From positions 35,466,210-35,530,209 of the forward strand of contig JAJLRJ010000009.1 of the NCBI GenBank assembly GCA_024195265.1: a stretch of 64,000 bases of DNA, in the 5' to 3' direction. This document shows positions 9,803 through 21,544 of this stretch, piece by piece. The stretch comes from Dendrophyllia cribrosa (taxonomy: Eukaryota; Cnidaria; Anthozoa; Scleractinia; Dendrophylliidae). Below the pieces are notes generated by a model. That model was not told the origin of the DNA. It saw nothing but the letters and a program-made list of their open reading frames with translations, and did not search any database. A program made the translations under genes and the position numbers. Position 1 is the first letter of the stretch. The number at the start of each line of letters is the position of its first letter.

Positions 9803-10905
9803 CTAAACCGTTCAAGTGATGTAAAATTGAGTACAAATATTTGTTCCCACCAATAGGATTTACATGAAAACTTACAATGGCAAGAGGAAAAATGGTAATA
9901 ACATTTCCAACCCTGCATGTATACAGCCAGCTTTTATATCTAGTCAGTGTTTAATACCCAGTCTGTAGTCCAATATAGTCTGCAGTCAGTATTTTTTACT
10001 GACTGCCTAATTACAAGGTTTTACAAATCCAAATTATGGCTCCATCAGATCCAAGCCCGCTCATCCCCGGGCATTTGTCTTTGTTTTTAAATAATGTTGC
10101 AAATGCCTCACGGTGGGGTCAGCTTATACGTACAAATCCCCACGGTGGAGCTTCTGGAAGAGTGCAAATGCCCTACTATGGGACAAGATCAAAACTTTAT
10201 TTAAATGATTAATGATGGAAGCAGTAATTGTTCACAGATAAGAGAAATGGATCTTAATTCATGTTAGGAATTCTTTCATTTTACCTCGGTATAACTTACA
10301 TCCGTTCCTTTATTCATTTTAAATATTTATGTTATGTTTTTACAAAATGTTTGACACCAATAATTACATGTCGATTCTCTCTTTTATTTGGTTCTTACTC
10401 ATTATTTTATTCTAATGAATTTTGAGTTTGATTTTTTGAAATTTTCAAGTTAAGTTGCCATTGAATTTTAATAGCTGGATTCTTCTGTTGCAACATATCC
10501 TGATGGAAAGACACCATGGCCATGAATGTTGGCAAATGATGGCAGCATCATAAACATTTGCTGTGATATTATCATCTGTGGCACTTAAAAGATAAGAAAC
10601 TAGCCAGTCTGTTTTGAAAATTGTGTGAAACTTACAGTATTTTAAAATTGAAAGCCTGAAGTGGAAAATGAATGCATTCGGTCTGTTGCTCCGGGTTAAC
10701 TTGAAAAGTGTGGGACCCAAACAAGGTTTATCACCTCAGTTTTTATATTTTTTAAATTGGGGGCAATCAGGAAATTAAAATTAAACAACGATGCATGTAC
10801 CACTATTAAAATCCGAAAGATAACGTTGTTATGACAATTTGCCCCACCCTGGGCGGACCTGTTTTACTAAATGCCCCACTCTTGGGAGGGAAGAGTTATA
10901 AAATG

Positions 10906-10940
<35 letters not shown>

Positions 10941-11612
10941 TGGGCGGGCTTGGCCATTAATGCCAGGAGGTACATGTATCCAGTCTACCGTGAGCTGTAC
11001 TTAGACCTCACAGGCTCTTCACATGGTCATTCTATCCTATGCTTAGGTATAGCACACAATTTTATACAAGTTTACAAGTTTAGCCTTTGCACAAGGTTTT
11101 TAGCAGCTTTATCATTTATATTGTTTTACCCTCCCACCCACTTCCTAGGCAGTCTAGTGTTGCTGTTTTTCCCCTGTATTGTATTCCGTTTGTTACCTAT
11201 TGATTTTTATTAGTTGTCAACAGATGTATTTCAATATACCTTTCAATTAGGTATTTTTGTATCATTATATAATGTTGTAAATAAAGACTGCCAGATCCCA
11301 ATTCAGTGTATGTGTGGTGGTTTAGCGGAATAGTGTAGACATACATGTAGCCTAAGCTAAAAGTTAATGATATTTGCAACAATGAATGATTTTGGATATA
11401 TACCAAAGGAAATATGAGATCTTTAGCATTGTTGTGTGGACCTATCTTTTTTTCTGGAGGTGGGAGTGGGGTATTCAGTCTTATTATAGGTGCATTTTCA
11501 TCTCCCTGTGACCTGTCACTTGTACAAATGTATACCTACATGTAAGCACCCTCCACCTCCCACACTAACGGGTAAAACAAATCTCTGGACTTAAAAAAAA
11601 AACTCCACTCAC
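9803..11612. other. Remaining AP endonuclease intron, no gene seen
   Basis: AT-rich sequence with a 33-base G run at 10907-10939 and no convincing coding region. The donor GT at 11611-11612 (minus strand, ACG|GTGAGT) closes exon 1. Confidence 0.6.
10907..10939 (+). repeat. 33-base poly-G run
   Basis: An uninterrupted G run, able to form G-quadruplex structure and to slip in replication or sequencing, so its exact length is unreliable. Confidence 0.95.
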
Positions 11613-12515
11613 CGTATTTCCTTGGCAACTCATATTTTCCAAGACAGTGACAACAAATTTTGTCGCCTTGTGTGCCTGATTTATACTCTCTGCTATCTTA
11701 TCAAGGCATTCATCAATCGTGATTTTACCACATGTGGAACCGGGATGAAAATTGTACAAACTGAGGCCCAACTTTTCACAGCGTTTCAGTTCATCCACAA
11801 GAGTCACACGGCTTTTAGCAAGTGTGTCCTCTTCGGGGGACCCACAGTTCATAAGGTAAATACCATGTGGAAGAATTGCTTGTGGCGAGAATTTAGCTTG
11901 AACACAAGCCTCTCTGAAAAGTTCAGCAGCTTTGTCCTCCAAGGGTTTACTTATCCACTGTCGCTGCGACCTCAAGAACAAACCGAATGCTTTAGCACCA
12001 ATCGCCAGCGCCTCAGAAACTGCATTGTGAAGTCCTCCCCTTATTGAAACATGCGCTCCTACAAGCTTCGAATTCTCCTGCAAAGATGGCTGCTCAATAT
12101 TTTGTTCAGATTTTGTGACTGCGTGAACGTCTTTTTCGGTCTTTACTCGTTTAATTTTCGGCTTGACTTTCTCTTCAGTGAGTACTGAACGTTTAAGCTC
12201 ACTCTCTTTCCCTTCATTTTCGCCCGTGCTGTTCTCTCGAGCTCGCTTTGTGGATTTGACGGATTTCGACTTCTGGATCCTTTCTTTTGCTGAAAATTTT
12301 TCCTCTTTTTTGGTGGAATTTGTTCTTGACGTCAGTGCTGAAACTTGCTCACTTGCAGGGGTTTGAGAACCTGCTTCATTTATTGCTCTAGCTGCCAAAC
12401 GAACGCTCCGTCTCATCGTAAAGATATGTCGCTCAGCTCCAACCATTGACCGCCATTTTCTGTTTCCGGCGCGTAATGACTGGATCGAGCGTACAGGCGA
12501 CCACGCGAGTGTCAT
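11613..12515 (-). CDS. AP endonuclease (endonuclease IV family), first exon
   Basis: Encodes about 301 residues. I start at the ATG at 12515; the frame is open slightly upstream but without an ATG. Residues 1-30 are Arg/Ser-rich with few acids (MTLAWSPVRSIQSLR), resembling a mitochondrial presequence. Next is a ~110-residue Lys/Ser/Glu linker with nuclear-signal-like patches (KRAR, KPKIKRVK). The TIM-barrel enzyme begins at GAHVSIRGGLHNAV. Family metal ligands are present: His in ILPHGIYLMN, His in NFHPGST, Glu in VLENMSCQG. It ends at ACG|GTGAGT in phase 0 and joins to 3517, giving about 430 residues. The extended N-terminus suggests delivery to nucleus and perhaps mitochondria. Vertebrates use a different AP endonuclease; this family is kept in many invertebrates. 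Confidence 0.92.
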
Positions 12516-12947
12516 TTTAAAAACCACAGGGAGCCCAGACTCACAGTTTGATCAGGAGCCAAAAATATGCGTGAGTCAATTCCAACAGTGCCCATCCCCC
12601 CCCCCCCCGCCCCCCCCAGACTAGAGTACTGTAAGTTAAGAAAAAATGAGGTTTATTAAATACATTCATCCGTTTTCATCTATTAAATCATGCAGTACAA
12701 GTTTTAATGTTGTTTACAAAACTATAGTATTTGCATATCAAACGTCCGAATGGTCATTCGTATTTTAAAAAAGTATCACAGTCAATAATTAAATTTGGTT
12801 AATCATATCATTATCTTATTTCATGCACCATATCTATTTATAAATAAATACTAGTAGTAATCATAGATTATAGTGCGTCTCCTTATCCCGTGGCACCTCG
12901 TCTTAGCCTAGTACCTCAGTTTCATGAATTAATTCAGCCACTGTTGA

Positions 12948-13140
12948 AAAGGGCTATGTCGCGAGATATGTCACCCAGGCAAAAACGTCGGGCCGTAAAT
13001 TCACGCTATCGCCGTGGAATCGGGCAAAATCCTGCCGTGCTGTGTACTCCGAAAGGTCTCAGATTTTTCCGACATATAAATAGTATATTTGTCTTGATTT
13101 CATTTCGGTTATTTCTCCGATTCTGAAATCATACTCCTCA
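12948..13140 (+). repeat. Fragment of the GGGCTATGTCG repeat family
   Basis: Shares AGGGCTATGTCGYGAG, then CAATCCTGC-like, GGTCTCAGATTTTTC and CCGATTCTGAAATCATAC blocks with 40986-41210. No right terminus is seen here, so this copy appears truncated. Confidence 0.65.
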
Positions 13141-13558
13141 GTACATGTACCAATACCGGAACCGGAAATGAGAAATTTCGACGTTTAAGTCACGCAACAT
13201 TCAACGTGAAATTTCGCAAGATTTTTCGGAAAAAATTACAACTACCAATTGCAAGTAAGACACAAGACTGTTGAATATAATTCCTTTATTAGCTAGACAA
13301 ATTTTAGTCACAAAACTGCGAAATCTTTAGTCGCAAATGCGCCCGATACAGGCGCAATTTCGAGCACTGTAAAGTTAAATTATCTGCGTTCGCCTGGCGC
13401 GGCCGGTCAGTGAATTATTGCTACAAGACATAAGCGAATTGCACCGTACCGTAGAATATCGCGAAGAACGACGTCGGTATTTAGGTGAAAGCTTCCCAAA
13501 TCAGGCAGAGAACCACAGCAAAATCAAGATAGAACATTCAACAGAAATAAAGTTTTTA

Positions 13559-13639
<81 letters not shown>
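13559..13639. repeat. (ATT)n microsatellite
   Basis: About 26 ATT units with one slip near the start. Both strands are open through it, giving artefactual poly-Ile and poly-Asn frames. Confidence 0.97.
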
Positions 13640-13641
<2 letters not shown>

Positions 13642-14208
13642 AAACATACCAGAACGGCAGCGAGGAAAATCTGTAACTTCTTGCTTGATTCCAAAGAGAC
13701 CCAACAACCGTTACTTGGTCCGGAGAAGAACCTTCGTCCAATTTTTCCACTGCGTACTTTTACTAGGCATTGAAATATTGAGCCGTACGATTCCAAAATC
13801 GGGAAAATATCCGAAACTAAATCAAGACAAATAGATTATTCACATGTGACATTTCGGAACCCCAGCTCCCCAGGATGATGCCTGATTTCCACGCGATGCT
13901 GGATACTATTGTGACGTTTCAAAATGGCGCAGATTTGGTACCGACACTTTTCTCGATTCGTTCCGCCTAGCCGACAAGATAAGGAAGCGTCTCCTTCGTC
14001 GACGCAATTAAATAATTTGATATCATTGATAATTTTGAAGGTTGAGCGAAGTGAAGTATCTGAGTGAAACAAATCCAAGGGAAACGGCTTTTGGTTCGAG
14101 TTTAATATCCGGAAGTTCGAGAAACGGCGGGTTCGAGAAATCGAAGTTCCACTGTATTTCGAACTGTTATCAATTCATTCAAGAAGCGGCTGCAAACGTA
14201 TTACTTCG

Positions 14209-14242
14209 GGGGGGGGGGCGGGGGGGGGGGGGGGGGGGGGGG
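14209..14242 (+). repeat. G-rich homopolymer tract
   Basis: A run of G broken once by a C. Same comment on slippage as for the other G runs. Confidence 0.95.
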
Positions 14243-14283
14243 AGATGGGCACTACCGGAATTGACTCACGCATTATGAATGAA

Positions 14284-14466
14284 CAGCCATTTAAGTGTTC
14301 ATAACTAATTAAATAATGTCCGTCTGTTGTTTCTTGGCGGCTTTATGGCTTCTAAAACGGCATTTTAGCGAGTTTTGGTTTTTCTATGCCGTTTAGAGGG
14401 CATAAAACCGCCAAGAAACAACAGATAAATATTATTTAATCAGGTATGAACATCAGTAATGGCTAT
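14284..14466. mobile_element. Hairpin MITE, about 180 bp
   Basis: The left arm (14284-14346) and right arm (14401-14466) are reverse complements with few mismatches, sharing AGCCATT, ATGTTCATA, ATTAAATAAT and GTTGTTTCTTGGCGG. The loop is about 55 bases. No clear target duplication was found. Confidence 0.72.
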
Positions 14467-15365
14467 TTATTTATAAATACGATATTTTATCGAACACGCG
14501 AAAAAATCCCATACAAAGCCTTATATTTTTGTCGTTAGGATTCTTGTTGTGAGCATGGTTTCCCTGTGCAAAAGCAAAAAAAAAATGTTTTGTATTCAGC
14601 AGAAACCGTCAAATAATACTCCAGTTATGAGATAAATTACCACCTTAGTGCACCCAAAATGTCAATGAGTGTCTTCTTGGTCTGAAGGTCATTCAATTGC
14701 AATAATATTAAAATACTTAGGCTTAGTTTGGAAACTGGCTTCTTTAATATTTATTACATACCGGTAAATTATTTATTTTCTTCGAAATTCAGTGCAAAGA
14801 ATGATATAGAGTGATTCTACATTAATAGTTTGTTGGCTTTTTCTTGTAACGCGAGTGCGTGAAATCACGAAAACTAAAAATCGTCAAACCATCTAAACTG
14901 ATACCTTTATGAGAATTGGCTTCAGTCCGATCAAATTGACTTTCAGACTAAGCGACCGTACTTCGGTTAAAAAGCCAAGAACACAATAATATTCAAATCA
15001 CCAAGTTTGCCATTTTAAGATACGAGCTTGAGGATAACAAAACACAACGAATCAGTGAAGATCACCTTATGTATTGAACTTTTAACAGTTGCTACTCTTC
15101 ACAATATTTTTAACAAAATTAAAATATGAACCTTTTGGTTTGCCTTGTCGTATATTTCCTCTAAATTTAAGCTAAAAAATACAAGCAGCCACACAGGATG
15201 AACATCTAGGCGACATTTACCTGCCACAAAATACATACGTAATAATCAAAGTAAAATGGGAACATTATATAATAACCATTGAGATGGTGAAAATGATTCG
15301 GCTCGCATGACAGTGTTAAAGGCTGAAAGCATATGCAGTGCGACGATCTAATGGAGCTTCCATAA

Positions 15366-15725
15366 GGGTGGTGATTAGAATGGATACTCCAAAATCAGGT
15401 TGGACCACCTCGGACGCCTTATTGAGACTTATATAACGGAGTAACTGGTTAGCTTGCAGTTGAGGTTGGGGTTAGCAGTTTATATAATTAAATTTAGGCC
15501 TAAACAACCCGAGAAGCTAGGTGGTACAGTGGTACGGTAGGCTATGTAAGCCTAACCTTAGCTGAGGTCACAGGTTCAATCCTGAGTGGGGATTTTAGAT
15601 TTTCTTTTTTACACTTAAAATTTATTGCAAATAAATTCTAAGTGTTGACATGACGTTATATAATTCTCAATAAGTGTCCAGGGTGGTCCAACCTGATTCT
15701 GGAGTATCCATTCTAGTCACGACCC
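15366..15725. mobile_element. 360-bp inverted-repeat element with 8-bp target duplication
   Basis: Arms of about 70 bases start GGGTGGTGATTAGAATGG and end with the complementary CCATTCTAGTCACGACCC. The 8-bp sequence TTCCATAA flanks both sides (15358-15365 and 15726-15733). An 8-bp duplication is the hAT hallmark, so a hAT-type non-autonomous element is plausible. The interior contains the tRNA-like segment listed next. Confidence 0.75.
15522..15582 (+). repeat. tRNA-like segment with A- and B-box motifs (SINE-like)
   Basis: TGGTACAGTGG at 15522 fits a polymerase III A box and GGTTCAATCC at 15573 fits the B box consensus, with tRNA-like spacing. The T-arm stem does not pair well, so it is not a functional tRNA but could be a tRNA-derived SINE head captured inside the MITE. 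Confidence 0.42.
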
Positions 15726-16833
15726 TTCCATAAGACCCGAAATGTTGGGATAAGCGGTCAGTTATAAGATCATATCGTCAGTACTACCAATGAAGATGAT
15801 GAATATACGCATGCGAATATCACAAGTTTAAATCCAATCACTTATCTAAAGCCTTTTTTCAGGCTTTACTGAATCGCAATTTTCCGCAATTCATAATTAT
15901 CGCAATTATATATGGTTTCTACTAGAAACGGCCCTCATATGTAAATTTAATTGCGAATACCCAAGATTTACTTGTGTTGACCGATTCTTTGTTTTCCTTG
16001 ATATACGCTTAGGTGCGCTGATGATGGATCGATGGCTGGACGTGATAAAAATAATGTGTGAAGTTTCTTCCTATTCACTTTAAAGTCCCGTTCACCATCT
16101 TCTGAAGATGGATTTCCATCACTGTGCCTTTAAACTGACCTTTTGGTATATTTGCAAACACTAAAAATAAAGCACTTCTATCATTCTTACAAGAGAGATC
16201 CAATGCTTGTACTAGTATTCATTTTTTTTACCGAGGCAAATTCCTCGGTTCGTCTCATGCTAGCTATGCCCCTGCCTTTACACGAACGCAATTTAAGATT
16301 TTCATATCGTTTGCGTTTCCTGTATACGCAGTTGTTTATAATTAGTGCTAGCACGGCGGGTCAATGCGTAATATTATACATGGCGTGCGAGCGGCTATTA
16401 TTCTTTAGTGGTTTTCAGACGAGTCCTGTCTTAAAGACATTCACTAAATAAAAATAAGCTAAAAATAATAATTAACGCAAAATAAGAAAAGCCAAGATCA
16501 CGCTAAAATTGTAAAATAGCATTTCTAAAACTGCGAACAGTTTCACTGTTTCTAATTTCTAAAGGAATCTCATTCCATTTCTTCAATGAAAGGCCTTTGT
16601 TACAAGGCATAAATCGTGTTTTTTTTTTTTCAAAATCCTCAACTCCTTATTTCTTGATTCTCGATTCTGTACTCTCGCGTCTCAAAACTCGAGTGACTTA
16701 AATTTCGAGAAGCCAGGATCGAGTTACAGCATGTACGAGTCAAGATTGTCAATTTACATTGCAATTGAGCGGTTCATGTACTGTACATTCATAATTGTCA
16801 TCTGAACAATAGAGGCATTGTTGGGTATTTAGT

Positions 16834-18375
16834 TTAATCTTTGATTGCCTTCAGAATAGTTCCTTTGACCAAATCAACATATTTGTGAGCTGTGGCATCG
16901 CTCGTAATGTTGCTGAAATATATTACTGTCCAAAACAGTTGACCATTGAATGTAACCATGTTGTTGGCAAATATGGTTCCTTGTTGGTGTTGAGCAGTAC
17001 AGCCAAAGCTTGCTCGTAGGATGACGTCATCATTCGGAGATCCATCTAGAAATTTACAGTAGCCGAGGTTATTGTAAACCATCAGTTGCCTAGAACGTTC
17101 ACCACTCTTGTTATCTCTTTTTGTTCCTTCAGATAAGAATTGACTGAAAACAGGACCCATACAGTCAAACGTTACTGCCATTTCCATGTGCTCATTCTTC
17201 TTCAGCCTAGCATGGATATCTTCAGAGGTATGCTTAGCCATACACCAGAATTTGTTGGCATCTGGTGATGTAACAAAGGTGTCTTTACATTGAAGGAGAG
17301 ACACGTATGCTCCAGCATATTCATTTGGCACTTTTGATTTGAAGTATGGTCTGGCATTAACTGTTACATTAAACTCTATTTCACACTCCTGCTCCTCGAG
17401 CATGGTTACCATGGCAACACCACCTGCTGCCTGAACAACCCCTTGCACTGTGGTCTGGTGCTCTTTGCACTTCCTCAACAAACTTGACGTCTCAACTTTT
17501 GTTAACTCTAAAGGAATAATTTTGGTTCTTGGCTGGATGTGAGGATTTCGTTGGATCTCCACGCCATGTTTTTTGGTGAAAACATTTCCTTCTCCACCCA
17601 TTCCCATCACTACACCCATCACGAAACGAGGAAATCCAGGTATAAAGCACAACAGTTCTAAAAATATTGCCAATAGGTGGAGGTACCATTTAGGTTTTAC
17701 GGCTTCTGTTATGTATACATCAATTGGTGGCAACATTGGCATTGTGGTCACTTGGGGTTCTTCATTGCTGCTTAGTTTGTCCACATAGTTCACGAATTCT
17801 GCAAACAATCTAGTAAGCGATGATCCATCTATCGTTATATGATGAAAGCCAAATATGCAAGTGCATTCATGCGGGTATGATGTCAGATTGTTGTTGTCTC
17901 TTCCTGCAGCTGGCTTGTACCTAGCATTTGGCAGGAATGTTACCCTCCAAAGGGGACCATTTTCTCCATCAAATTTCTCTAACAAATTCTCCTCCATAAC
18001 ATTATGCCAGTCCTGAGTATCAAGTTGGCGTAGATCCACTTGAACTTTATCCATTTTCTGCAGATAGTAATCTCCATCTGGATTCTTTCTAATGCACATG
18101 CACAGCATAGGATGTCTCACTGTCAGGAGGTCCATGGCTTTTTTCACCACAGTTGCCTGGATTGGCTTCTTGGATCTTAACATGATAGTGCGGGCAACAA
18201 TAAGAGATCCATTTTTGTCGTGCAGTATTCTCCAAATGTTCTCCATTGGACCAACAGGGCGTCCATTACCATGGGAATACTGTTTTTGGAACCTCTTTTT
18301 CTTGCCAGACAATTTACTCCACAATATGGTGCACAATATTGCCACAACCCCACATGCTATTGCAAAGGCTATCAT
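16834..18375 (-). CDS. Condensation-superfamily (HHxxxDG) acyltransferase-like protein with N-terminal membrane anchor
   Basis: A single-exon frame of 513 residues from the ATG at 18375. Residues 1-20 are a hydrophobic segment followed by KKKR, a type of ER signal anchor. The body looks like the chloramphenicol-acetyltransferase/NRPS condensation fold, closest in layout to alcohol acetyltransferase or wax-ester-synthase-like proteins: a first half with RHPMLCMCIRKN, the catalytic FHHITIDGSS (HH at 178-179, D183, G184), then a second half with VNARPYF and NGQLFWTVIYFSN. The second His of HHxxxDG is the expected general base. The acyl donor and acceptor are unknown. A second hydrophobic stretch near 230-260 may embed in the membrane. 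Intact, with no frameshift. The duplicated C-terminal piece at 38421-38582 shows that this region has been copied. Confidence 0.8.
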   Translation of the reverse strand: MIAFAIACGVVAILCTILWSKLSGKKKRFQKQYSHGNGRPVGPMENIWRILHDKNGSLIVARTIMLRSKKPIQATVVKKAMDLLTVRHPMLCMCIRKNPDGDYYLQKMDKVQVDLRQLDTQDWHNVMEENLLEKFDGENGPLWRVTFLPNARYKPAAGRDNNNLTSYPHECTCIFGFHHITIDGSSLTRLFAEFVNYVDKLSSNEEPQVTTMPMLPPIDVYITEAVKPKWYLHLLAIFLELLCFIPGFPRFVMGVVMGMGGEGNVFTKKHGVEIQRNPHIQPRTKIIPLELTKVETSSLLRKCKEHQTTVQGVVQAAGGVAMVTMLEEQECEIEFNVTVNARPYFKSKVPNEYAGAYVSLLQCKDTFVTSPDANKFWCMAKHTSEDIHARLKKNEHMEMAVTFDCMGPVFSQFLSEGTKRDNKSGERSRQLMVYNNLGYCKFLDGSPNDDVILRASFGCTAQHQQGTIFANNMVTFNGQLFWTVIYFSNITSDATAHKYVDLVKGTILKAIKD

Positions 18376-19117
18376 GATGTCTCTGAAAAAAAAAAGCAGT
18401 TAAAATATCATTAATATAATTGCTCTAGAAGCCCATAGAACATGAATGGCTGGCTGCATTTACATGTAGGTGGCTCGCCAATAGTTCCCGACATTTTTCA
18501 TCGCTTACACTTTGATCAACAATTCTTTATCAGTTGATGGTACAATAATAGTATCAAAGAAATGCCCAGTCATTGGGCAAACAAGTAATGGTAATCGTCA
18601 TGAGGTAACAGGTTACCATAGTAACAGTATAATATGTTAAAGACCCCCATTATTTTAGCTTTAAGTGCTTATAACTAAAAACACAGCCTTGGTGACACCA
18701 ATTTATTATCAGTATCAAACATTACAAAGTTTGAAAAAGTTCTTGGGAAGGGGTTCAGAGCCACCTTAATTTTTACCAACCACCTTAAGAGCCTATGTAC
18801 ATTTTTTGCTCATTTTTCTGTATTATTGGATTTTTTCTCATGCCGCCAGTAATAAGTATATGTCTCCCTTAAGGTTAACAGAGTACATGTATATTTCACG
18901 TACTAAAAGTGTGTTGCACCAGAGGTGAATGGAGTATATGTATATATGCCTTGGGTGAAAGGTTTATGGAGTACATGTTCATTCCTTGTTCTCAAACTCA
19001 TTAATAATTCATGAAGAAAATACAAAGGAAATTAATGTTTAATGAGTGTTTGGAAATCAGATGAAACACTGCTCATTTTTGCATCCTTAATTTCTCCTTC
19101 TAAAATCATTTTGTTTG

Positions 19118-19275
19118 AGAAGTAATATCAAACATTCGACACAGTATTTCATCACAAGATCAAACACCTCGAAGTTCGTCAAAAATACTCCGCTGCGCAT
19201 CGTATTTTCAACTCTCTTCTCAGTGTTTGATCTTGTGATGAAACACTGTGTCTCATGTTTGATATATTACTTCAA
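19118..19275. repeat. Hairpin repeat
   Basis: AAGTAATATCAAACAT...TCATCACAAGATCAAACAC on the left is mirrored at 19218-19275 with a few mismatches, giving about 50-base arms around a 50-base loop. Confidence 0.75.
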
Positions 19276-19334
19276 AAAGTAGGTTGCTGGCAGGGGTATG
19301 TGTATATTCCGTGTTCAAATTATAATTATTACAT

Positions 19335-20532
19335 CACAGGCATCCAAAACTCACGATACGAGAAATCAATCTACCGTAGCGAGTGGCACGTGACTATCTG
19401 AAGTACGCGGTGTTGTGTTACAATGTTGGCCGTTAAGAATTTGAGTGCTCTGTAAGACATCATATGGAGTTGAAAATAACCGTTATTAACGTAAAATTTA
19501 AACGCTCGATAAACTAATATTTCACCCTACTTTTAATGAAATAAAAGAAATTTACTCACCTTGCTTATTTTCTGCTGTCCTTTTGGGCGATTTCATCATT
19601 TTTGTTTTTTTTTTTGAATTTCTGTCGTACATGTAGCCTTCATAAAGGCCAGCACACACTAGGGAACATGTTACAGGGACATGAAGTGGGGACAAGCCCC
19701 TTCGTGTACACATGTGCACAGCATACTGGCGCATGTTGCAGGGACAGTACGCAAGCTGGTGCACACAAAGCGGATTGAGGTATAAAAATCACAGAAATCA
19801 CTAAGGGCACCTGGGAACTAGTATACGAGCAAAGAAAGATAGCGGACTCTATGATTAGGAAAAAGAAACTTCTACTACTGTCAATGATATTACTAGATGA
19901 AGAAATGTGTAATTATGTTGACCGAAAACGATGGATACGCAAGTGGCTGAAAAAAAGAGAAGGAAAAGGAGCCTACTACACCTATTTTGTAGCGGGGACA
20001 GTTTGCAAGAGCAGTGCACACGATGCGACATCGAAATGGGGGTCATTTTGTCCCCGCTTCATGACGCACGAATTCAAACCAGCTGAATTTCGTGCAACAT
20101 GTTGCGGGGACAAAATTGTGTCCCCGCAACAGAACTTTTACGCAAAAACAGGGATGTCACACGAGGAAAACTGTCGCTGCAACATGTCCCCGCTACATGT
20201 TCCCGCAACATGTCCCCTAGTGTGTGCCTGCCTTAAGACGTGGCTACCACAGAAATTCCAAAACGCCCCAAAAACGATGAAATCGCCCAAAAGGACAACA
20301 TAAAACAAGCAAGGTGAGTAAATTTATTTTATTTCATTAAAAGTAGGGTAAAATATTAGTTTATTGAGCGTTTAAATTTTGTGTTATTTTCAACTCCATA
20401 GGATGTCTTATAGAGCTGAGCGCTCAAATTCTCAATCGTCGCCATTTTTACACAACACCACGTACTTCAGATAGTCACGTCCACTCGCTACGCTAGATTG
20501 ATTTCTCGTATCGTGAGTTTGGAATGCCTGTG
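19335..20532. mobile_element. 1.2-kb element with ~390-bp inverted repeats
   Basis: The left arm starts CACAGGCATCCAAAACTCACG and the right arm ends with its complement at 20532. Similarity between arms extends to about 19720 and 20150, through CACACACTAGGG and CAAGGTGAGTAAATTT blocks. The centre is rich in TGTCCCCGCAACATG-like palindromes. The 150-codon plus-strand frame at 19851-20303 runs into the arm and resembles no protein I know. The superfamily is unassigned; no clean target duplication was found. Confidence 0.7.
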
Positions 20533-20534
20533 AT

Positions 20535-20865
20535 TAAATCTCATGAATCACACATTGCGTTCTATGTCGATCCTTCTATACAAAGCGCCAAAACATGCAA
20601 ATGAGGTGGCAGAAAATGCCCCTAAATTCTATAATTTCTCCCTTTGCATAATTCTCCTATCAAACGTGTTTCTTCAAAAGGTAAGCATATTTTTTTTTAA
20701 CCTGGGGTTTTGTGCTTAACACTAAAATTACTACAGATAAAGTTAAGACCCTAACTGAAGTTAGCAGCAACACTGATTTACTCGTATTGGATCAGAGTAA
20801 TCAACCTGGTAAGGTCCTGACTCGCATAGTGTTTGCACACTGATAGTAACAAAATAATCTAGGCG
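20535..20865 (+). repeat. Dispersed repeat copy without the 2.5-kb insertion
   Basis: It matches 43400-43599 followed by 46085-46215. Here the two halves are joined directly at ATTACTACA|GATAAAG, so this copy resembles an empty site for the insertion at 43600-46078. Confidence 0.75.
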
Positions 20866-21544
20866 ACTGAAGAATTCTCAAAGCGATGTTTCGCATAATT
20901 TTATGCGAACCTCCACAGGAAAACAGGGACAAAGGTGCTGACTGACGCTCACAACACACTTCCACTTTATTAAAATAAAAGAAATTGGTTTCAGCAGGCT
21001 TAAAGTGTGTCCAGGAGCACACTTCATTAGTAAATTATCTTGTTTCACAGGACACTACAAACAATACAGCGTGCGCAGTCAAACAATGTAGTGTGAGCAG
21101 TCGAACAAAGCGTGTTAATATAACCTTCGAAATTAAAAGCTAGCGTGCGAGATGACACAACACACTTAGCGTGCGAGATCGCACACAGAATTTACTAGCG
21201 TGTCCACCGTGTCAAAAGAGTTTTGGAAAAGTCTAGAGTGCTCAATGAAAAATATAAATGGATGGATATTATTACTTTATACCATTCTTGAATAAGCCCA
21301 CTGATGGGTTGTGGTAGTTAGTTTTAGCTCATAAGCTTCATGTAAATTATAGCTAGTCATACCTTTAGGAGTGTGCTCATTTCACGAGTCAAATTCGAGT
21401 CAAGGTCTACAGTCAAGTTTTAAATAACAAATTTTTTCCTTTTTTTTTACTCGGTTCTTTTTGTTTTATTATAACTGTTGTTGTCTAAATAGTCTCACAG
21501 TGGTAAACAGCCCAAAAAAAACACAATCATTTGAGATATTATTA

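Larger units (their letters stand above)
12516..16833. other. Intergenic repeat-rich stretch
   Basis: No gene recognised. It holds a C-rich run near 12596-12617, an ATT microsatellite, a G run, two MITE-like elements and part of another repeat, listed separately. The open frames are low complexity or overlapping by chance. Confidence 0.6.

Noticed and set aside
13418..13834. Open frame with poly-Ile, and poly-Asn on the other strand
   Set aside because: Created by the ATT microsatellite; flanking codons show no known protein.
15522..15582. Functional tRNA gene
   Set aside because: A- and B-box motifs are present but the T stem and acceptor stem do not pair; at best a tRNA-derived repeat.
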